From: Roseibium algicola
GTDB lineage: Bacteria; Pseudomonadota; Alphaproteobacteria; Rhizobiales; Stappiaceae
NCBI RefSeq assembly: GCF_001999245.1
Contig: NZ_CP019630.1
Coordinates: 4,307,001-4,371,000 of the forward strand
Length of the DNA: 64,000 bases
Direction of reading: 5' to 3'
The notes beneath the pieces were generated by a model. It made no database searches, was not told where the DNA came from, and saw only the letters and a list, made by a program, of their open reading frames with translations. The first letter of the stretch is position 1. Every line of letters starts with the position of its first letter. The translations under genes and the position numbers were made by a program. This document shows, in pieces, positions 16,955 through 27,398 of this stretch.

Positions 16955-17314
16955 TTATGCCGCTGATGCTGCGTCACTGCCGTGGTGTTCCACGGCCCAA
17001 AGGTAGACCCGTCCAAGGATTTCGGTCAGGCTCCGGCCTTTCGGTGTGAGGGCATATCGGACGCGGCGGTGGGCGTCGTCCAGTTCGGTACGAGCGACCA
17101 GTCCAATCTCTTCCAGGTGGCGCAGTTCCTGGGTCAGCACCTTGCGGCTGATCGGTTTCAGTGTCCGCTGTAGTTCCAGAAAATGATGATCCTTAGCGGT
17201 CAGGCAATGCAGAACCCTTGGGGTGTGTTTGCCGCCGATGCTTTTCAGCGTGTCGGCAACGGGACAGTCCTGCGTGCCAGGCAGGCGCCAGAGGGATGCG
17301 ATCGGTTCGCTCAT
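16955..17314 (-). CDS. HxlR-family winged-helix regulator
   Basis: A 119-residue HxlR-type regulator: Cys20 before the helix start (DCPVADTLKSIGGKHTPRVL), then LQRTLKPISRKVLTQELRHLEEIGLVAR (recognition region) and the beta wing RRVRYALTPKGRSLTEIL. HxlR proteins often sense aldehydes, quinones or redox stress through that N-terminal cysteine. The ATG at 17314 follows GGAGACGG; a GTG four codons upstream lacks a site. It diverges from a metallo-beta-lactamase-fold gene 129 bp away, a likely target. Confidence 0.88.
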   Translation of the reverse strand: MSEPIASLWRLPGTQDCPVADTLKSIGGKHTPRVLHCLTAKDHHFLELQRTLKPISRKVLTQELRHLEEIGLVARTELDDAHRRVRYALTPKGRSLTEILGRVYLWAVEHHGSDAASAA

Positions 17315-17442
17315 GTCCGTCTCCACCGGTTCGCCGGGGCCTATGGCGCGTCCGGGTTACCAAAAGGTGCCTAATTGAACGTAGTTCCGCGTCCGCCTAG
17401 GTGAAGAGCCAACCTATCACCAGGAAGAGAACGGCGGCAAAC

Positions 17443-18159
17443 ATGTCCGAGATCCAGATCCACACTATCCCGATCCTGCCATTCGGCATGGTCAACGCGT
17501 TTCTGCTGACCTTTGCCGGTGGTGCCGTGCTTGTGGACACCGGGCTTCCAGGCAGCGAGACCAAGATTGAGAAGGTGCTGGCGAAGGTCGGGCTTTGCCT
17601 TGCCGATCTGAAGCTGATCGTGGTGACCCACGGCCATATCGACCATGCGGGCAGCGCCAAACGTCTTCAGAAACTGTCGGGCGCGCCAATCGTGCTGCAT
17701 GAAGGTGATTTACCCTATTGCCGGGGCCAGGCTCCCATCCTGAAGCCTTCGGGGTTCTTCGGTCGGCTGTTCAAGCTTTCAGGCGCGATCGAACGGCCGT
17801 TTGCGAAGGTGGAGCCGGACATTCTTCTGTCAGGGGACCAGACACTGGATCTGACAGCCTATGGCGTGCAAGGTGTCATCATGCCGACGCCAGGCCACAC
17901 GCCCGGATCGCTGTCGGTACTGCTTGACGATGGTGCTGTCCTCGCGGGGGATCTGGCGGCGTCCGGCATTCTTCTGGGGGGAATCGTGCTGAAGGGTCGG
18001 CCCAAGCCGCCTCCCTTCGAAGAAGACCCGCTTCAGGTCGCCCGTTCGCTGAAATTTCTGCTGACCAAGGGGGCAAAACGCTTCTATCTCGGCCATGGCG
18101 GACCGCTCGATGCCGGGGTGATTGAAAGATACGCCGGCAAACTGGCGCAAGCGGCCTGA
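17443..18159 (+). CDS. Metallo-beta-lactamase-fold hydrolase
   Basis: A 238-residue MBL-fold protein. The metal-binding motif T62-H-G-H-I-D-H68 is complete, with further ligands expected at PTPGHTPGS (His), LAGDLA (Asp) and YLGHGGP (His). Overall it resembles glyoxalase II-like and quorum-quenching-type hydrolases; the substrate is not assignable. The ATG at 17443 is preferred to an in-frame GTG at 17401. It is divergent from the HxlR gene, which may control it. Downstream the next gene, aatA, has its own strong ribosome site. Confidence 0.85.
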   Translation: MSEIQIHTIPILPFGMVNAFLLTFAGGAVLVDTGLPGSETKIEKVLAKVGLCLADLKLIVVTHGHIDHAGSAKRLQKLSGAPIVLHEGDLPYCRGQAPILKPSGFFGRLFKLSGAIERPFAKVEPDILLSGDQTLDLTAYGVQGVIMPTPGHTPGSLSVLLDDGAVLAGDLAASGILLGGIVLKGRPKPPPFEEDPLQVARSLKFLLTKGAKRFYLGHGGPLDAGVIERYAGKLAQAA

Positions 18160-18230
18160 AAACTCCCGTTCTTCTCCGGATTTGGTCTTGTTTTCCGCAG
18201 CGCACGGATCTAGGGTCCGCGCGCTGTTAA

Positions 18231-19454
<1,224 letters not shown>

Positions 19455-19479
19455 GCTTTTCGGACATCGAAAGATTTGC

Positions 19480-19506
19480 GAAAGGGCGGCCGACGGCCGC
19501 CCTTTC
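19480..19506 (+). terminator. Terminator after aatA
   Basis: GAAAGGGCGGCC (19480-19491) pairs with GGCCGCCCTTTC (19495-19506), a 12-bp stem with a three-base loop. The T-run is short, but the stem is very stable and lies 25 bp past the stop codon. Confidence 0.75.
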
Positions 19507-19598
19507 CTGTTGTAGGTTGCGTTTTCTGGTTGAGGAATGCGCGGTTTACAGCACAGTTCGAACGCTCTAGCCTTTCCCCGTCAGGTGGAGGTCGAGCG

Positions 19599-20201
19599 AT
19601 GGCAAATTCACATCAGAAACAACTGCTTCTTGATCTGTTCGAAAGCCTGCCGTCGATTGTCTTCATTGTGCTCTGGCGACAGACGGGTGATCTGGAGCTT
19701 GCAGGCTGGAGTGGTTGCGGTCTTGCGGTTTTCGTTCTTGCCGGCTTTGTGCTGGTCAAGGCGCCCATGCACCCCGTATTTCTCGGTATAAATCTGCATA
19801 TCCTGCTGGTGACACCGCTTCTGGTCGGCCTGTATCGGTTTGGCGACGGCACTCTGGCATCATTCCTGACAGGCTATTCGTACAGTGCCGTTTTGTTGAC
19901 CGTGACGCTTACCGGCGGGGTCTTGACCCTGTTCTCACGCGGTGGATTTGCCGGTGTCCCCGACTTGCCCAGATCGACGCAGTACCGACTATCGTTTCTG
20001 ATGCTTGCCGTATCACTGGCTGGAACGGTCTGGGCGTTCCAGGCGCCGGAAAACAGCCTTCTTCCGGTGATCGTCACCTTGACCCTTCTGATTGCCGGTC
20101 GCCGGTTTCTGCTTGCCCGTGTGTCGGACAGGTCGTCGAACGGTGGTGTGCTTGCCCCTGCTCTGGCGGGCAGTGCCGACACTACCGACGGTTACACCTG
20201 A
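19599..20201 (+). CDS. Multi-pass membrane protein, 200 aa
   Basis: A 200-residue protein with about six hydrophobic segments, beginning LLLDLFESLPSIVFIVLWR and ending with a soluble tail of about 25 residues. The start at 19599 follows GGAGG; the frame remains open upstream but crosses the aatA terminator. The first helix resembles the start of YciB-like septation proteins, but the match is weak and the rest is not convincing. No function assigned; possibly a small transporter or envelope protein. Confidence 0.65.
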   Translation: MANSHQKQLLLDLFESLPSIVFIVLWRQTGDLELAGWSGCGLAVFVLAGFVLVKAPMHPVFLGINLHILLVTPLLVGLYRFGDGTLASFLTGYSYSAVLLTVTLTGGVLTLFSRGGFAGVPDLPRSTQYRLSFLMLAVSLAGTVWAFQAPENSLLPVIVTLTLLIAGRRFLLARVSDRSSNGGVLAPALAGSADTTDGYT

Positions 20202-20307
20202 ACCTTTTGCCATTGCCGCGATTTTGACGTCTTGGCGCGTCATATCAGGGGCGTGATCCGCGCCTTTGCTAAAAGCGGATATTCGCAGCCGAACGGGAGT
20301 TCTCTAC

Positions 20308-20787
20308 ATGCGTATTTTGAAACCGGTTCTTGCCGCCATGGCCATTGTGTTTGCCATGCCGGCCCTTGCCTCCGAAGACAGCCCAAAGGTTGAAATCGGC
20401 AAACTGAGCTGCCTGGTGGAAGGCGAGCACAGTTTCATTGTTGGCTCTTCAGCAACACTCGGATGCAGCTTTTCACCGGTCGACGGCGGAGCGGTGGAAA
20501 ACTACAAGGGGACCGTCCGCGACTACGGGCTGGATATCGGCAAGACCAAACAGGCCACGCTGGTCTGGGGCGTGCTGGCACCTTCCGCAAACCGGAAGCC
20601 GGGCCTTTTGGCAGGCACCTACGGCGGGCTGACCGCCGGGGCAAGTGTTGGTGCGGGCATCAAGGCGAACGCGCTGTTGGGTGGTTTCGACCGATCCATC
20701 GCGCTCAACCCTTTCAGCCTGGAAAGCCAGACAGGCACGAACCTGACACTGGGTGTCAGCAAGATGACGCTGGAACTGATCAACTAA
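20308..20787 (+). CDS. DUF992 secreted protein
   Basis: A 159-residue exported protein of the alphaproteobacterial DUF992 family. A Sec signal peptide (LKPVLAAMAIVFAMPALAS) is followed by VEIGKLSCLVEGEHSFIVGSS, ATLGCSFSPVDGG and YKGTVRDYGLDIG, with LVWGVLAP and GTYGGLTAGAS in the glycine-rich second half. The two cysteines (KLSC, LGC) could form a disulfide. The ATG at 20308 follows GGGAG. Function is not known; the family is periplasmic or surface exposed. Confidence 0.82.
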   Translation: MRILKPVLAAMAIVFAMPALASEDSPKVEIGKLSCLVEGEHSFIVGSSATLGCSFSPVDGGAVENYKGTVRDYGLDIGKTKQATLVWGVLAPSANRKPGLLAGTYGGLTAGASVGAGIKANALLGGFDRSIALNPFSLESQTGTNLTLGVSKMTLELIN

Positions 20788-20821
20788 GCCTCAGCGGCTG
20801 TCACTGTCCTGTTTCTCCGCT

Positions 20822-21115
20822 TTAGTCGCGGCAGCTTTCGTTCGCGCCGGCACAAGGAGTTTCTTCCTTGTCCGGCCGGGTGTTCTGCCGGTTGATCTGC
20901 TCGGTGCGGTTCAAACGCTCCGCACCGTCAATCTGCTGCCGGGTGGAGAAACCGGACTGTTGGCGGTTGAGGTTCTGGTTCAGCTGCTGACCGGCAGAAG
21001 GCAGCCGCGGCGAGGTCATCATGGGAGGACTGCGCAGCTGGGTCGATTGCGCATGCGCGGGTATTGCCGACGTGGCAGCAAACAGGGCTGAACAGAGTAT
21101 CAGGGTTTTGGTCAC
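20822..21115 (-). CDS. Small secreted Gln/Asn/Arg-rich protein
   Basis: Ninety-seven residues with a signal peptide (VTKTLILCSALFAATSAIPAHA, cleavage after AHA) and a low-complexity mature part rich in Gln, Asn and Arg. The last residues contain two cysteines (TPCAGANESC). The start is GTG at 21115, preceded by AAGGAG at good spacing; the longer frame upstream has no site. The protein has no recognised family and could be a periplasmic or surface peptide. It converges with the DUF992 gene. Confidence 0.65.
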   Translation of the reverse strand: MTKTLILCSALFAATSAIPAHAQSTQLRSPPMMTSPRLPSAGQQLNQNLNRQQSGFSTRQQIDGAERLNRTEQINRQNTRPDKEETPCAGANESCRD

Positions 21116-21615
21116 GCGTGCTCCTTTTGCCCGAGGCCGGTTCAAGTTGGTTACATAGGCCTCCGCGCGTCAATTTCACTATCTGCCAATTCCGGCAGGG
21201 CAATGGCACATGGTTGGGAAGGTCTGAAGGCGGGACTTTTTTCAGTCTTCAGCTCAAATTTTCTCCACCGCTTGCCGGTCTGGAGATCTCGGTCGGGAGA
21301 GCCTTTATAAGCCTCTGGGATCGGCGGTGTTTTGGATTTTTGTGCACTTTTGGCGAGCTGTCATCGGCCTGGAGACTGAGCCGAGACCAGGGCAAATTGC
21401 TGCGCTGCCGCGTAAGATTCCCTTGCGTTGCCGCCGATATCGGCGCGACGATGGCTGACCGCCCCTGGTCGATCGGCCGCAGTTTGGGGCTTGGTGCTGT
21501 TGAGTACCGGGCCAAAGGCCTTCGATCCCATCCGGGCGAGACGCGGCAGGCCGCGTCCCCCAGCCGGCCCTGCCGCGTTGTTACGAGGTATCCTCGAACT
21601 AACGGGAGGCTCAGC

Positions 21616-23679
21616 ATGGCAATCACTTCAAACGGAAAAGGATCTGCTGCGGGCAGCGCTCCGCGCTGTATCGCCCTAGTGGGTCCGTTCGGCAGCGGCA
21701 AGACCAGTCTTCTGGAAGCCTTGCTGGCGCGAACGGACAAGGTGGCCCGGCAAGGATCCGTCGCGAACGGAAATACGGTGGGCGACGCTTCGCCGGAAGC
21801 GCGTGCCCACGGCATGAGTGTGGAACTGAACATTGCGGACGCGGAATTCCTGGGAGATCGCTTCGTGTTCGTCGACTGCCCTGGATCCGTGGAGTTCCTG
21901 AGCGAAATGGACGGGGCGCTTTCCGGAGTGGATCTGGCTGTTGTGGTGGCGGAGGACGACGAGCGCAAGGTTCCAGCCCTGCAGCTGATCCTGAAAGCCC
22001 TTGAAGCCCGCGCCATTCCGCGGGTTTTGTTTTTAAACAAGATCGACAAGAGCACGCGGCGGGTGCGCGATGTCCTGAGCCTGCTGCAACCGGCATCTGC
22101 GGTGCCGCTGGTGCTGCGACAGATCCCGATCTGGGAAGACGGCCTGGCGACGGGGTTCATCGATCTCGCGCTGGAGCGGGCGCATGTCTATCACGAGAAG
22201 GAGGAAAGCACGCAGATCGACATGTCCGATGCGGACCTCGCACGTGAGCACGAAGCCCGTTTCACCATGCTGGAACACCTGGCCGATCACGACGACGACC
22301 TGATGGAGGCGTTGCTCGAGGATATCGCCCCCAATCGCGATCAGGTGTTCGCCGATCTGGTGAACGAAATGCAGGACGGTCTCATCTGCCCGGTTTTCTT
22401 CGGCTCCGCAGAACACGGCAACGGTGTCAGCCGGCTGCTCAAGGCCTTGCGCCACGAGGTTCCTGGTGTAGACCTGCTGTCGCGCCGGGTGCTTGGCACG
22501 ACGTCGCGCGCGATGCTGCAGGTCGTCAAGACGCTGCACACCCAGCACGGCGGCAAGCAGTCGATCGCCCGCGTTCTGGAAGGCGTGGTCTCCGACGGCG
22601 ATACCCTGTTCCTCAATGGCGACACCGAAATCAAGGTGTCCGGACTGTTTTCTGTCTTCGGCCAGCAGGCGAACAAGATCGCAACGGCCGGCAAGGGCGA
22701 TCTGGTTGGGCTCGGGAGGCTCGATGATGTCCAGACGGGCGACCTCCTGAGTTTCGAAAACGGAAAGATCGAAAGCCTTCAGGTGCTTGAACGGCGCAAT
22801 CCTGTTCTGGCGACGGCGATTTCCGCCAAACAGCGCAAGGACGAGGTCCGTCTTTCCGCGGCACTGGCGAAACTGGTTGAAGAGGACCGCTCGCTGATCG
22901 TCTCGCAAAACCAGACAACGGCCGAAACGTTGCTTGCAGGGCAGGGCGAAATGCATTTGCGTGTTGCCCAGGAACGGCTTGCCGGAAAATACGGTCTGGA
23001 TATCGCCGCCAATACACCGCACGTGCCTTATGCCGAGACGATCCGGTCAGGCACCAAGGTTCGTGGCCGTCACAAGAAACAGTCCGGCGGGCATGGTCAG
23101 TTCGGCGATGTGGTGATCGAGATATCTCCGCTGCCGCGCGGCGAGGGCGTCCAGTTTTCAGACACGATTACCGGGGGTGTCGTGCCGAAACAATATATCC
23201 CGTCCGTGCGTGACGGCGTGTTGGATGCGTTGGGGCAAGGCCCGCTCGGTTTCCCGGTGGTGGATGTGTCCGTCTGTCTGACGGACGGCTCCTATCACTC
23301 TGTGGACAGTTCCGACCAGGCCTTCAAGATGGCCGGCATACTTGCAATCCGGGAAGGTCTGCCTGAGTGCAAGCCGGTGCTTCTGGAGCCGATCCACAAG
23401 GTGGTGATTGCCTGCCCGAGTGATGCGACCGCGCGGGTGAATGCGATCGTCTCGGCACGACGCGGACAATTGCTTGGCTTCGACGCCCGTCCCGAGTGGA
23501 ATGGCTGGGATGAGGTGCAGGCGTTGATGCCGGAGGCGGAAATCGGTGACCTGATCATCGAACTGCGTTCGGCGACCGCCGGGGTTGCAAGCTACACCGC
23601 CGAGTTCGACCATATGGCGGAACTTTCCGGCAAGGCGGCGGAAATTGCCTTGCAGAGGTTCGGCAGACAGGCCGCGTGA
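21616..23679 (+). CDS. EF-G-like translational GTPase, atypical paralogue
   Basis: A 687-residue EF-G-like protein. The G1 motif GPFGSGKT lies at residues 23-30 and G4 as LNKID; later blocks (SGGHGQFGDVVIEISP, GGVVPKQYIPSVRDGVLDAL, LEPIHKVVIACP) are domains III-V of EF-G. The G3 motif reads D87-C-P-G-S91, so the catalytic histidine of DTPGH is serine, and switch I is AHGMSVE. It is thus a second, divergent EF-G rather than the main one. The ATG at 21616 follows GGGAGG; the frame is open for 550 bp upstream but without signals. It may be a specialised release, recycling or stress factor. A terminator follows at 23703. Confidence 0.85.
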   Translation: MAITSNGKGSAAGSAPRCIALVGPFGSGKTSLLEALLARTDKVARQGSVANGNTVGDASPEARAHGMSVELNIADAEFLGDRFVFVDCPGSVEFLSEMDGALSGVDLAVVVAEDDERKVPALQLILKALEARAIPRVLFLNKIDKSTRRVRDVLSLLQPASAVPLVLRQIPIWEDGLATGFIDLALERAHVYHEKEESTQIDMSDADLAREHEARFTMLEHLADHDDDLMEALLEDIAPNRDQVFADLVNEMQDGLICPVFFGSAEHGNGVSRLLKALRHEVPGVDLLSRRVLGTTSRAMLQVVKTLHTQHGGKQSIARVLEGVVSDGDTLFLNGDTEIKVSGLFSVFGQQANKIATAGKGDLVGLGRLDDVQTGDLLSFENGKIESLQVLERRNPVLATAISAKQRKDEVRLSAALAKLVEEDRSLIVSQNQTTAETLLAGQGEMHLRVAQERLAGKYGLDIAANTPHVPYAETIRSGTKVRGRHKKQSGGHGQFGDVVIEISPLPRGEGVQFSDTITGGVVPKQYIPSVRDGVLDALGQGPLGFPVVDVSVCLTDGSYHSVDSSDQAFKMAGILAIREGLPECKPVLLEPIHKVVIACPSDATARVNAIVSARRGQLLGFDARPEWNGWDEVQALMPEAEIGDLIIELRSATAGVASYTAEFDHMAELSGKAAEIALQRFGRQAA

Positions 23680-23702
23680 ACGGTTGAGCACTGAAAGCGA
23701 TG

Positions 23703-23735
23703 ACAGAGGGGCCGGTTGGCCCCTCTGTTGTGTTC
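23703..23735 (+). terminator. Terminator after the EF-G-like gene
   Basis: ACAGAGGGGCC (23703-23713) pairs with GGCCCCTCTGT (23718-23728), an 11-bp perfect stem with loop GGTT, followed by TGTGTT. It lies 23 bp past the stop codon at 23679. Confidence 0.75.
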
Positions 23736-23849
23736 GCCTTATTAAAGCGCTGTACTGTTGATCACCTTGTTGTTGCGCTCAGTCACCAGGGCGTTATTTG
23801 CCATTGAAAGCCGATTCCGGTTTCCTTCGGAACAAACGGGAGACTGACA

Positions 23850-24812
23850 ATGAATATACTGAAGAAACGCAGCTGGGAGCTTCCGGAACGGGAAGCAACA
23901 CCGGAGGCCGTTTTCATGAACCGCCGGCAGATCCTTGCCGGCCTTGCCGGGGCTGGTGCGCTGTTGGGTACGGGCCTTGGAATTCGCCCGGCCTTTGCGG
24001 AAGAAGACCCGAGCGCGGGCCTTTATCCGGTCAAGCGCAATGAGACCCTTACGCTCGACAGGGACGTGACCCCGGAAGAGTTCACGGCGAAATACAACAA
24101 TTTTTACGAGTTCGGCACGCACAAGCAGATCTGGCCGGCGGCACAGGAACTCAAGATCCGCCCCTGGACCGTCGTGCTGGATGGCATGATCGACAATCCG
24201 CAAGAGATCGGCATCGATGACCTTCTGGCCAAGATGCCTTTGGAAGAGCGGCTCTACCGGCATCGATGCGTCGAAGCGTGGTCGATGGCCGTGCCCTGGT
24301 CGGGATTCGCGCTTGCCGAGCTGGTGAAGCTGGCCGGGCCGCAGTCCGGCGCAAAATACCTGCGATTTGAAACCTTCCTCGATCCGTCGGTTGCCAGCGG
24401 GCAGAAGCAGAGCTGGTATCCTTGGCCCTATGTCGAGGGCCTGACGCTGGAAGAAGCGACCAATGAACTCGCCTTCATCGCTACCGGCGTTTACGACAAG
24501 CCGCTTGCCAAGCAATATGGTGCACCGATCCGGCTGGTTGTCCCGTGGAAATACGGCTTCAAGTCGATCAAGTCGATCGTGAAGATCTCCTTCACCGACG
24601 AGCGTCCGGTCAGCTTCTGGGAGGAGATCCAGTCTTCTGAATATGGCTTCTGGGCGAACGTGAACCCGTCCGTGCCGCATCGCCGCTGGCCGCAGTCTTC
24701 CGAGCGGCTGCTTGGAACGGACGAGCGCCGCAACACGCTTCTCTACAACGGCTATGAGGAGCAGGTGGCCGGCCTCTACAAGGACCTGGGCAACGAACGC
24801 CTGTTCATGTGA
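23850..24812 (+). CDS. msrP: Protein-methionine-sulfoxide reductase catalytic subunit (MsrP/YedY)
   Basis: A 320-residue periplasmic molybdoenzyme that repairs oxidised methionine in envelope proteins. A Tat signal (NRRQILAGLAG near residue 25) targets it folded; the molybdenum-ligating cysteine lies in HRCVEAWSMAVPWSG. Downstream family blocks include SWYPWPYVEGL, GAPIRLVVPWKYGFKSIK and FWANVNPSVPHRRWPQ. The usual haem partner msrQ is not adjacent: after 24812 comes a terminator and a non-coding stretch. The electron donor gene may lie elsewhere. Confidence 0.93.
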   Translation: MNILKKRSWELPEREATPEAVFMNRRQILAGLAGAGALLGTGLGIRPAFAEEDPSAGLYPVKRNETLTLDRDVTPEEFTAKYNNFYEFGTHKQIWPAAQELKIRPWTVVLDGMIDNPQEIGIDDLLAKMPLEERLYRHRCVEAWSMAVPWSGFALAELVKLAGPQSGAKYLRFETFLDPSVASGQKQSWYPWPYVEGLTLEEATNELAFIATGVYDKPLAKQYGAPIRLVVPWKYGFKSIKSIVKISFTDERPVSFWEEIQSSEYGFWANVNPSVPHRRWPQSSERLLGTDERRNTLLYNGYEEQVAGLYKDLGNERLFM

Positions 24813-25481
24813 GGTGAAGTGACATTACGTCATGCTGCGTCGCAGCATGGTCTGGGCAAAAAAAGAGCCGGGTCTTAAAAGACCCGGCAGTTTATTTTGA
24901 TTCACTGAAAACAGTGGAATCACCTTCCAGAGGGGAACAGCTGGTCGGAACATCACTGGGAGGAGGACGTGATGTCCGTGTGACCAACAGTGATGCTTAT
25001 ATGCAGTGCACAAGCTGCGTAAACAAGAGGCAGGGGCGCAGATCTGCTATGCATTTTACGCAGGGCTTGACTGAATGGTCAAAAATTTGACCAAAACCCC
25101 TTTAATTACAACAGATTGAATTAGTCGGTTTTTGCCGGTGGCTTCAAAAAAATTTTTAATTTCGAGTGAAAAAATCGATTGTTTCACCGAAATAAATGCA
25201 AATGCTCTCCCCGTGTGCAGTAATTTTGATGCCTAAATGTTGAGCTGATTTGGCGAATGAAACCTGAGTCTGTCCAGTCCTATGCTTTCCCAGGGGGAAT
25301 GGGGACAATCGGGCCGCTCGGTTGCCGCGGCGCAGGCCGAGTTCCGAGACGTTTTTAGGGGGAGAGTATTTGCAAAAGCCTCTGTATGGCCGCCCGTGCA
25401 GGCAAGCAGGGTTGCGTCCCGGTCAAGCCGGGGCTGGTTGAGCCAATCGCATTCGGGCAGATAGACGACAGGAGGGCGGGG
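24813..25481. other. Gap without a confident gene
   Basis: About 670 bp between msrP and the end of lsrB. A terminator lies at 24867-24897; the rest (24900-25280) is AT-rich with GGGGAGAG-like and TTGACC motifs but no plausible reading frame. It might carry a small RNA, but I found no terminator-promoter pair to define one. Confidence 0.45.
24867..24897 (+). terminator. Terminator after msrP
   Basis: GCCGGGTCTT (24867-24876) pairs with AAGACCCGGC (24879-24888), a 10-bp stem with a two-base loop (effectively four bases), followed by AGTTTATTTTG and preceded by A-runs, so it could work from both sides. Confidence 0.85.
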
Positions 25482-26378
25482 TTAGAAAACCCAGCCTTCT
25501 GCATTTGCCAGCAGGAACTCGCGGAACGCGGTAACACGCGCGGTGTTCTTCAGTTCCGAAGGGTAGACAAAATAGGTGTCGAAGGAGGGCACCTTGTCGT
25601 CCTGATCGGTCATGACAGGCGCCAGGTTCGACGACTTGTCGATGATGTAGTCCGGCAGAATGGCAATGCCCACGCCGGATTGAACGGCACGCTTGATGGC
25701 CACGATGTTGTTGGCCTTCAGGACGGACCTGCGCGGGCTTGTCGCGACGCGCCCGGCTGTTTCCAGCCAGTTCATCGAGCGGAGGTAGGCCGGAGCCTGT
25801 TCGCCAAAGGTGATCAGCCGGTGCTTGTCGAGGTCGTCGATCGACACAGGTGTTCCGAACCGTTGGAGGTATTCCGGTGCCGCATAGACATGGAAATGCA
25901 CTGTAAACAGTTTGCGCTGGATCAGGTCCGGCTGGGTTGGCTGGCGCAAGCGGATGGCCACATCCGCTTCGCGCATGCCAAGGTCCAGTTCGTCGTCGTC
26001 GAAGATCAGGTGCAGGTCGACATCAGGATAGAGATCGATGAAGCTTCTGATCCGTGAGGTGAGCCAGGTGGAACCAAGGCCCACCGTGGTTGTCACACGC
26101 AGGGCTCCGGATGGCTTTTCCTTGCTGTCCGTCAGGCTCGACTGAACCGCTTCCAACTTCATCAGCACGTCGTTGGCAGTCCGGTAGAGCAGTTCGCCCT
26201 GTTCGGTCAGCAAGAGGCCGCGGGCGTGCCGGTGAAACAGCGGAACACCCAGATCGTGCTCTAGCGCACTGACCTGCCGGCTGACAGCCGACTGGCTCAT
26301 ATGCAGGGTGTCACCTGCATGCGTGAAACTGCCAGCCTGTGCGGCCGCATGAAAAATGCGCAATTTGTCCCAATCCAT
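25482..26378 (-). CDS. lsrB: LysR-family regulator, LsrB/VtlR type
   Basis: A 298-residue LysR regulator. The N-terminal winged helix is MDWDKLRIFHAAAQAGSFTHAG with SQSAVSRQVSALEHDLGVPLF; the effector domain follows. Its position right after trxB on the same strand matches rhizobial LsrB and Brucella VtlR, redox- and envelope-related regulators. Unlike Sinorhizobium LsrB, this protein contains no cysteine at all, so direct thiol sensing seems impossible. It starts 30 bp after the trxB stop, so it shares the elm1-trxB transcript. Target genes are not visible here. Confidence 0.85.
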   Translation of the reverse strand: MDWDKLRIFHAAAQAGSFTHAGDTLHMSQSAVSRQVSALEHDLGVPLFHRHARGLLLTEQGELLYRTANDVLMKLEAVQSSLTDSKEKPSGALRVTTTVGLGSTWLTSRIRSFIDLYPDVDLHLIFDDDELDLGMREADVAIRLRQPTQPDLIQRKLFTVHFHVYAAPEYLQRFGTPVSIDDLDKHRLITFGEQAPAYLRSMNWLETAGRVATSPRRSVLKANNIVAIKRAVQSGVGIAILPDYIIDKSSNLAPVMTDQDDKVPSFDTYFVYPSELKNTARVTAFREFLLANAEGWVF

Positions 26379-26408
26379 GCGTGCCCCTCCGCAGGACAGT
26401 CAGGCAGC

Positions 26409-27398
<990 letters not shown>

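Noticed and set aside
24898..25480. AbcR-like small RNA near lsrB
   Set aside because: A CTCTCCCC motif is present, but no promoter-terminator pair defines a transcript, and the region is downstream rather than upstream of the regulator.
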